From Psychrobacillus psychrodurans (GTDB taxonomy: Bacteria; Bacillota; Bacilli; Bacillales_A; Planococcaceae), in assembly GCF_027563345.1 (NCBI RefSeq), contig NZ_JAMKBK010000002.1: a stretch of 64,000 nucleotides of DNA; one strand, 5' to 3'. The position numbers were made by a program, and so were the translations under genes. A model generated the notes under the pieces. The model was not told where the DNA came from. It was given only the letters and a program-made list of their open reading frames with translations, and made no database searches. Shown here piece after piece: positions 59,620 to 64,000 of the stretch; position 1 is the first letter of the stretch, and every line of letters starts with the position of its first letter.

Positions 59620-62600
59620 ATGAGTGCGCAAGATGTAAAAGAAAGTAAAGTACAAAGGGAACAAAGAATTCGAGAGTATTGGCAAAACAATAGAACTTTT
59701 GAAAAGTCTGTACAAAACCGGGAAGAGAAAACTCCATTTGTTTTTTATGAGGGACCACCAACAGCAAATGGCCTACCGCATGTCGGCCACGCATTAGGAA
59801 GAACGATTAAAGATGTTGTAGCTCGCTATAAAACTATGCAAGGGTTTAGAGTAGAGCGAAAAGCAGGATGGGACACACATGGTTTACCAGTTGAACTTGG
59901 AGTAGAGAAGCAGCTAGGAATATCAGGGAAGCAAGATATTGAAAATTACGGTGTTGAGGATTTTGTTAAGAAGTGCAAGGAAAGTGTATTCACATACGAA
60001 AAAATTTGGCGTTCTTTTACCGAAGAACTTGGTTATTGGGTAGACATGGATAACCCATATTTAACATTAAGTAACGAGTATATGGAAAGTGTTTGGAATA
60101 TTTTAAGTAAGGTTCATCACGATAAACTGCTTTATAAAGGACATCGAGTATCACCTTATTGTCCTAGCTGCCAAACATCTTTGAGTTCACATGAAGTGGC
60201 ACAGGGTTATAAAGATGTAAAGGATCTCTCTGCTACGGTTAAGTTTAAACTCGTAAATGCTGATGAGTACTTTCTTGGTTGGACTACAACACCTTGGACG
60301 CTACCAGCAAACGTAGCGCTAGCTATGAATCCTAGTCTAGTCTATGTGCGGGCTAAGGTAGAAAGTGAAATATATATAGTTGCAAAATCATTAGTTCCTG
60401 CTGTATTGGGAGAAAAAGCTATCGTCCTAAGTGAACATTCAGGAGTCGAATTTGAAGGTGTTCCTTATCTTCCGCCATTCCATTATGTAGATATAACAAA
60501 AGGGCATATTGTTGTGTTAGCGGATTATGTAACAGAAACGAGTGGTACAGGAATAGTGCATATTGCCCCTGCATATGGTGAGGATGATTATCTAACAGTA
60601 CAACAAAACGGACTTACTTTCGTAAATGTCGTGGATCAACGAGGGTGTTATACAGAAGTGGTCACAGATTTAGCTGGCCAATTTGTGAAGGACAGTGACG
60701 TTGAGATCATTAAGTTATTAGCGAATAACGGCTTATTATTTCATAAGGAGAAATACGAACATAGCTATCCTCATTGTTGGCGTTGTGATTCACCTCTACT
60801 TTATTATGCAACGGACAGTTGGTTCATTAAGATGTCAGCGTTAAAGGAACAGCTAGTTGAAAATAATGAGTCGGTAAATTGGTATCCTGACCATATTAAA
60901 AATGGGCGTTTTGGGAATTTCTTAGAAAATGTGGTGGATTGGAATATCAGCCGAAATCGTTACTGGGGAACCCCTTTAAACATTTGGATTTGTTCAACCT
61001 GTGAATATGAAGTAGCTCCGACTAGTATTACATCTTTAACAAAACTCGCATCTAAGCCATTGCCTGAAAACTTAGAGTTGCATAAGCCATATATAGATGC
61101 CATTCTCTGTACTTGTCCAAAATGTAGTGGGGAAATGTTGCGTACGCCTGAAGTAATCGATGTATGGTTTGATAGCGGATCGATGCCTTTTGCACAGAAC
61201 CATTATCCATTTGATGATAATAAACAATTTAACGATCAGTTCCCTGCAGATGTAGTAATAGAAGGAATTGATCAAACTCGAGGATTTTTCTATAGTTTGC
61301 TTGCTGTATCAACCCTCTTTACAGGAAAAGCACCTTACAAAAATGTGTTATCACTCGGACATGTATTAGATGAGCAAGGTCAAAAAATGTCTAAAAGTAA
61401 AGGGAATGCACTAGATCCACTTGATCTAATGCATCAGTATGGTGCCGATGCATTACGCTGGTCATTATTAGTAGATAGTTCTCCATGGAATCCAAAACGT
61501 TTTTCGTCAAAGATTGTACAAGAAGCTAGTTCTAAGCTACTTGATACACTTGATAATATTTTTAAATTTTATTCACTATATGCAAATATTGATCAGTTTA
61601 CCTTCGATAAAACGAAACCTGGTAAACAAACAAAAATGGATCGATGGGTTCTTTCAAGGCTGAATAGTACAGTTCAAAAGGTAACAGAGTTTATGGAAGA
61701 TTATCAAATTACTCAAGCTACTCGTGAAATTGCTGAATTAGTTGAGGAAGTAAGTAATTGGTATGTTCGTAGATCGAGACAGCGTTTTTGGGCGACAGGT
61801 TTTTCTGACGATAAACGTGCAGCATTTAATACTCTATACCACGTATTAAGTACTGTTAGTAAATTAGTTGCACCGTTTAGTCCATACATCGCAGAGGACA
61901 TACATTTAAAATTACAAAATGCCAGCGTTCATCTTCAAGACTACCCAAAATATCAAAGCAATTTCATCGATAGAAAATTAGAGGATGATATGAATGCTGT
62001 ATTGAAGATTGTGGAGTTAGGTCGCAGCATCCGAAATTCAAATAACTTGAAAGTAAAACAACCGCTAGCTGAAATGGTCATTTATACAGTAGTATCCAAC
62101 GAAAACTTAAAGAAATATGAATCCATTATTCAAGACGAACTAAACATAAAAAAAATAAATTTTTTAACTGATTTGGAAGGGCTAGAAGAAGTTTCGTTTA
62201 AGTTAAACTTTAAAACAGCTGGTGCTGTATTTGGTAAAAATGTGAATGATGTGAAACAGTATGTGGAGAATTTGACAGTTTCCGAAAAAGAATTACTAAA
62301 ATCAGAAGGTAATATAACAATAGTTTTGTCAAATGAATCCTATGTATTGTTAAAAGAGCATGTAATTACAGAATCCCATATGAAAGAAGGTTATGCATTT
62401 TTAGAGGATGGAATCTATAAGGTACTTATAAATACGAAGCTAACTACTGAGTTAATAGAAGAAGGGCAAATTCGTGATTTTATACGTATCATTCAGGACA
62501 CACGTAAAAAGCATAATTATCCAATTGAAAAATATATAAATATTTCAATAAGTTGCAACGAGGATTCTAAATCATTAATTGAGCGTTTTGACTCCTTAAT

Positions 62601-62715
62601 AAAAACAAATGTATTGGTTCATCATATACAATTTGTTTCAGAGCTTGAATCTGACTCATCAATAACTATTATGTTAGATAATCAAAAAGTAAGCTTTAGC
62701 ATACAGTTAAAATAA
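59620..62715 (+). CDS. ileS: Isoleucyl-tRNA synthetase, second (eukaryote-like) type
   Basis: This 1031-residue class I synthetase has the HIGH-type motif HVGH within PPTANGLPHVGHALG near residue 43 and KMSKSKGN near 590. The editing domain shows GWTTTPWTLPANVALAMNP near 219. Cys pairs in YCPSCQ, CWRC, CSTC and CPKC are present. The EGPPTANGLPHVGH opening and extended C-terminal region match IleRS2, the class related to eukaryotic enzymes and associated with mupirocin resistance, not the standard Bacillus IleRS1. The ATG at 59620 follows AGGAGG; an upstream in-frame ATG lies at the T-box terminator. A separate ileS1 elsewhere in the genome is likely but not visible here. Confidence 0.92.
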   Translation: MSAQDVKESKVQREQRIREYWQNNRTFEKSVQNREEKTPFVFYEGPPTANGLPHVGHALGRTIKDVVARYKTMQGFRVERKAGWDTHGLPVELGVEKQLGISGKQDIENYGVEDFVKKCKESVFTYEKIWRSFTEELGYWVDMDNPYLTLSNEYMESVWNILSKVHHDKLLYKGHRVSPYCPSCQTSLSSHEVAQGYKDVKDLSATVKFKLVNADEYFLGWTTTPWTLPANVALAMNPSLVYVRAKVESEIYIVAKSLVPAVLGEKAIVLSEHSGVEFEGVPYLPPFHYVDITKGHIVVLADYVTETSGTGIVHIAPAYGEDDYLTVQQNGLTFVNVVDQRGCYTEVVTDLAGQFVKDSDVEIIKLLANNGLLFHKEKYEHSYPHCWRCDSPLLYYATDSWFIKMSALKEQLVENNESVNWYPDHIKNGRFGNFLENVVDWNISRNRYWGTPLNIWICSTCEYEVAPTSITSLTKLASKPLPENLELHKPYIDAILCTCPKCSGEMLRTPEVIDVWFDSGSMPFAQNHYPFDDNKQFNDQFPADVVIEGIDQTRGFFYSLLAVSTLFTGKAPYKNVLSLGHVLDEQGQKMSKSKGNALDPLDLMHQYGADALRWSLLVDSSPWNPKRFSSKIVQEASSKLLDTLDNIFKFYSLYANIDQFTFDKTKPGKQTKMDRWVLSRLNSTVQKVTEFMEDYQITQATREIAELVEEVSNWYVRRSRQRFWATGFSDDKRAAFNTLYHVLSTVSKLVAPFSPYIAEDIHLKLQNASVHLQDYPKYQSNFIDRKLEDDMNAVLKIVELGRSIRNSNNLKVKQPLAEMVIYTVVSNENLKKYESIIQDELNIKKINFLTDLEGLEEVSFKLNFKTAGAVFGKNVNDVKQYVENLTVSEKELLKSEGNITIVLSNESYVLLKEHVITESHMKEGYAFLEDGIYKVLINTKLTTELIEEGQIRDFIRIIQDTRKKHNYPIEKYINISISCNEDSKSLIERFDSLIKTNVLVHHIQFVSELESDSSITIMLDNQKVSFSIQLK

Positions 62716-62724
62716 TTGCACTAA

Positions 62725-62968
62725 GAGGCTGGGACAGAACCCCAAAACAGCATTTTTCTCAGTGAGAAAAATGCTGTATTTTTTACTGTGCACAAAATTG
62801 ATTTCCATCTCAGGGACGCTTTCCACGGGCGTGGCCTGAGCCTGTAGTCTCAGGCGTCACGCTATTCCCGTAGGAGTCGCCCCTCCATTCCAATCAATTT
62901 TATTAAATATCCATTATTTAGTAAAGGTTTCTCCTTATCCAATAAAATTTCAACTTCTGTCCAGCCTC
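62725..62968. repeat. Repeat element with terminal inverted repeats around a GC-rich arm
   Basis: GAGGCTGGGACAGAA (62725-62739) and its near reverse complement TTCTGTCCAGCCTC (62955-62968) bound a 244-bp segment. It contains a terminator hairpin and a diverged GC-rich arm (about 62805-62905, GGGACGCTTTCCACGGGC to GTAGGAGTCGCC). It fills the space between the convergent ileS and ftsW/rodA-like genes. Confidence 0.65.
62747..62785 (+). terminator. Terminator after ileS
   Basis: ACAGCATTTTTCTC and its complement form a perfect 14-bp stem with a 3-nt loop, followed by ATTTTTT. Confidence 0.9.
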
Positions 62969-62991
62969 AATTTTTTGATGAACATTATAAT

Positions 62992-64000
62992 TTAGACAGA
63001 CTTTCTTATTATTTGAATAAGAGATTTTCTACGATAGACACTCAATGCTATACCTACAATAAAAGCATTTAGTATAGTCGGCATAAAACCGTAACTCATA
63101 AATGGTAAAGGCATCGAGACAATTGGTAATTTACCTACTGACATTCCTATAGTATATATAAATTGTATGGAAAAAAGTGTTACGCCTCCAATGACAAGTA
63201 ACTTGCCAAATGAATCCTTTATAGAGAATGAAATAATACAAAGTCTTATTACAAATACTGACAAAAGTATAACAATTAATAGTGCCAATCCATACCCATA
63301 TGATTGTATTAGATGTCCAAATACCAAATCAGTATGAGCCCCAGGGATTTTAACTTGTGTTTTGGACCCAAACCAAGCTGCATTTTTTATAACTTCTTCT
63401 AGTAATAGATACATATAACCTGCGCCTTCTGCATTCTCTTGAGGGTTTAAATAACCATATAGACGATGTAATTGATATTGATGAAGTATACTAGTGGTTA
63501 AAATAACCACTCCTATCGCTAAAATACCCGTAGCGCTAATCACAAGCAACTTTACTCTAGGAATGACTTGACTTTGAGAAAAAAGGACACCTACCAGTAC
63601 AACATACATAAATAATACGGATAAATTAGCAACAGATGCAAATGAAATAATTGATATGACAAAGAGAATCATAGCTTGCAAAATTTTTACGGAAGGTCTA
63701 GCGAAGATCGCAGCCCATGCTATTAAAAATAAAGGAATGGCCATCCAAATTTGTAGGTCTAGCATACCTATTGACAGCATAACCTCCCCATTAATTAACG
63801 TATTTGAAAAGAAATGAAGCAATGATAAGAAACCTATACCAGCGACGTAAAATAAATAACTAAATCTTTGTAGCTTTCGGTAGTCAGCATACATTATGGC
63901 TAAAGCAAGGAACAGACCAAGGATTACAAAGATAACTTTATTTTGAATCATTGTTTGTAAATCAATATAGCCACTATACTGTTCTTGTTTATATGTGAGC
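62992..64000 (-). CDS. FtsW/RodA/SpoVE family protein, partial (start beyond window)
   Basis: At least 335 codons are open on the minus strand. An ATG at 63951 is possible, but the frame stays open to the window end with residues resembling the family's extracytoplasmic segment (SGYIDLQTM), so the true start is outside. About eight or nine membrane helices remain. The large extracytoplasmic loop has LYGYLNPQENAEGAGY and GAHTDLVFGHLIQSYGY, where SEDS glycosyltransferases have HTDF and a conserved Asp nearby. The late segment PLPFMSYGFMPT matches the family. It is divergent from housekeeping FtsW or RodA, so a specialised paralogue is probable. Confidence 0.85.
   Translation of the reverse strand, partial: LTYKQEQYSGYIDLQTMIQNKVIFVILGLFLALAIMYADYRKLQRFSYLFYVAGIGFLSLLHFFSNTLINGEVMLSIGMLDLQIWMAIPLFLIAWAAIFARPSVKILQAMILFVISIISFASVANLSVLFMYVVLVGVLFSQSQVIPRVKLLVISATGILAIGVVILTTSILHQYQLHRLYGYLNPQENAEGAGYMYLLLEEVIKNAAWFGSKTQVKIPGAHTDLVFGHLIQSYGYGLALLIVILLSVFVIRLCIISFSIKDSFGKLLVIGGVTLFSIQFIYTIGMSVGKLPIVSMPLPFMSYGFMPTILNAFIVGIALSVYRRKSLIQIIRKSV

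Overview
The window is a low-GC, endospore-forming Firmicute chromosome of Bacillales type. The gene order infB-ylxP-rbfA-truB-ribF-rpsO-pnp-mlpA-ymxH-dpaAB-asd-dapA-rnjB-spoIIIE-ymfC...recA-rny-ymdB-spoVS...miaB-ricA follows the Bacillus subtilis backbone. Frequent TTG/GTG starts, strong AGGAGG-like ribosome binding sites, sporulation genes (dpaA, dpaB, spoIIIE, spoVS) and GC-rich dispersed intergenic repeats fit a Planococcaceae-like genus (for example Psychrobacillus, Lysinibacillus or Sporosarcina). That placement is inference; no rRNA is present.

Positions 1-42000 are core genome. Translation and RNA-processing genes (infB to pnp) lead into cell-wall and dipicolinate metabolism (dpaAB, asd, dapA), then RNase J2 and SpoIIIE. 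Next come a GntR regulator with a BMP-type nucleoside ABC importer, the ymfF/ymfH/ymfI/ymfK/ymfM block, pgsA, cinA, SOS-controlled recA, RNase Y, ymdB, spoVS, a two-subunit 2-oxoacid:ferredoxin oxidoreductase, miaB and ricA. Compared with B. subtilis, ylxY, dapG, tepA, ymfJ, cotE and mutS are not at their usual places. Several intergenic stretches instead hold repeats: a GC-rich arm found singly or as an inverted pair around a conserved core, and a second AT-rich family.

Positions 42000-64000 are more accessory. They hold a TAXI-type TRAP transporter operon, a LytTR regulator fused to a degenerate ABC ATPase followed by an ABC-2 exporter with matching direct-repeat binding sites, SelO, a 3-hydroxyacyl-CoA dehydrogenase, a YitT membrane protein, a riboflavin operon, an unusual SDR, an HpaB-type hydroxylase, a T-box-controlled second-type isoleucyl-tRNA synthetase, and a FtsW/RodA-like gene cut by the window end.

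The strongest unusual signal is upstream of ribE-ribB-ribH. Three FMN riboswitch aptamers lie in tandem, each followed by an intrinsic terminator, and a 100-N assembly gap falls inside the second unit. The only good promoter is before the first copy. The operon it controls has no ribD and no ribA. Other notable signals are a seven-unit array with a 21-bp period between korB and miaB, the pseudo-ABC/LytTR exporter module, and the composite inverted-repeat elements.
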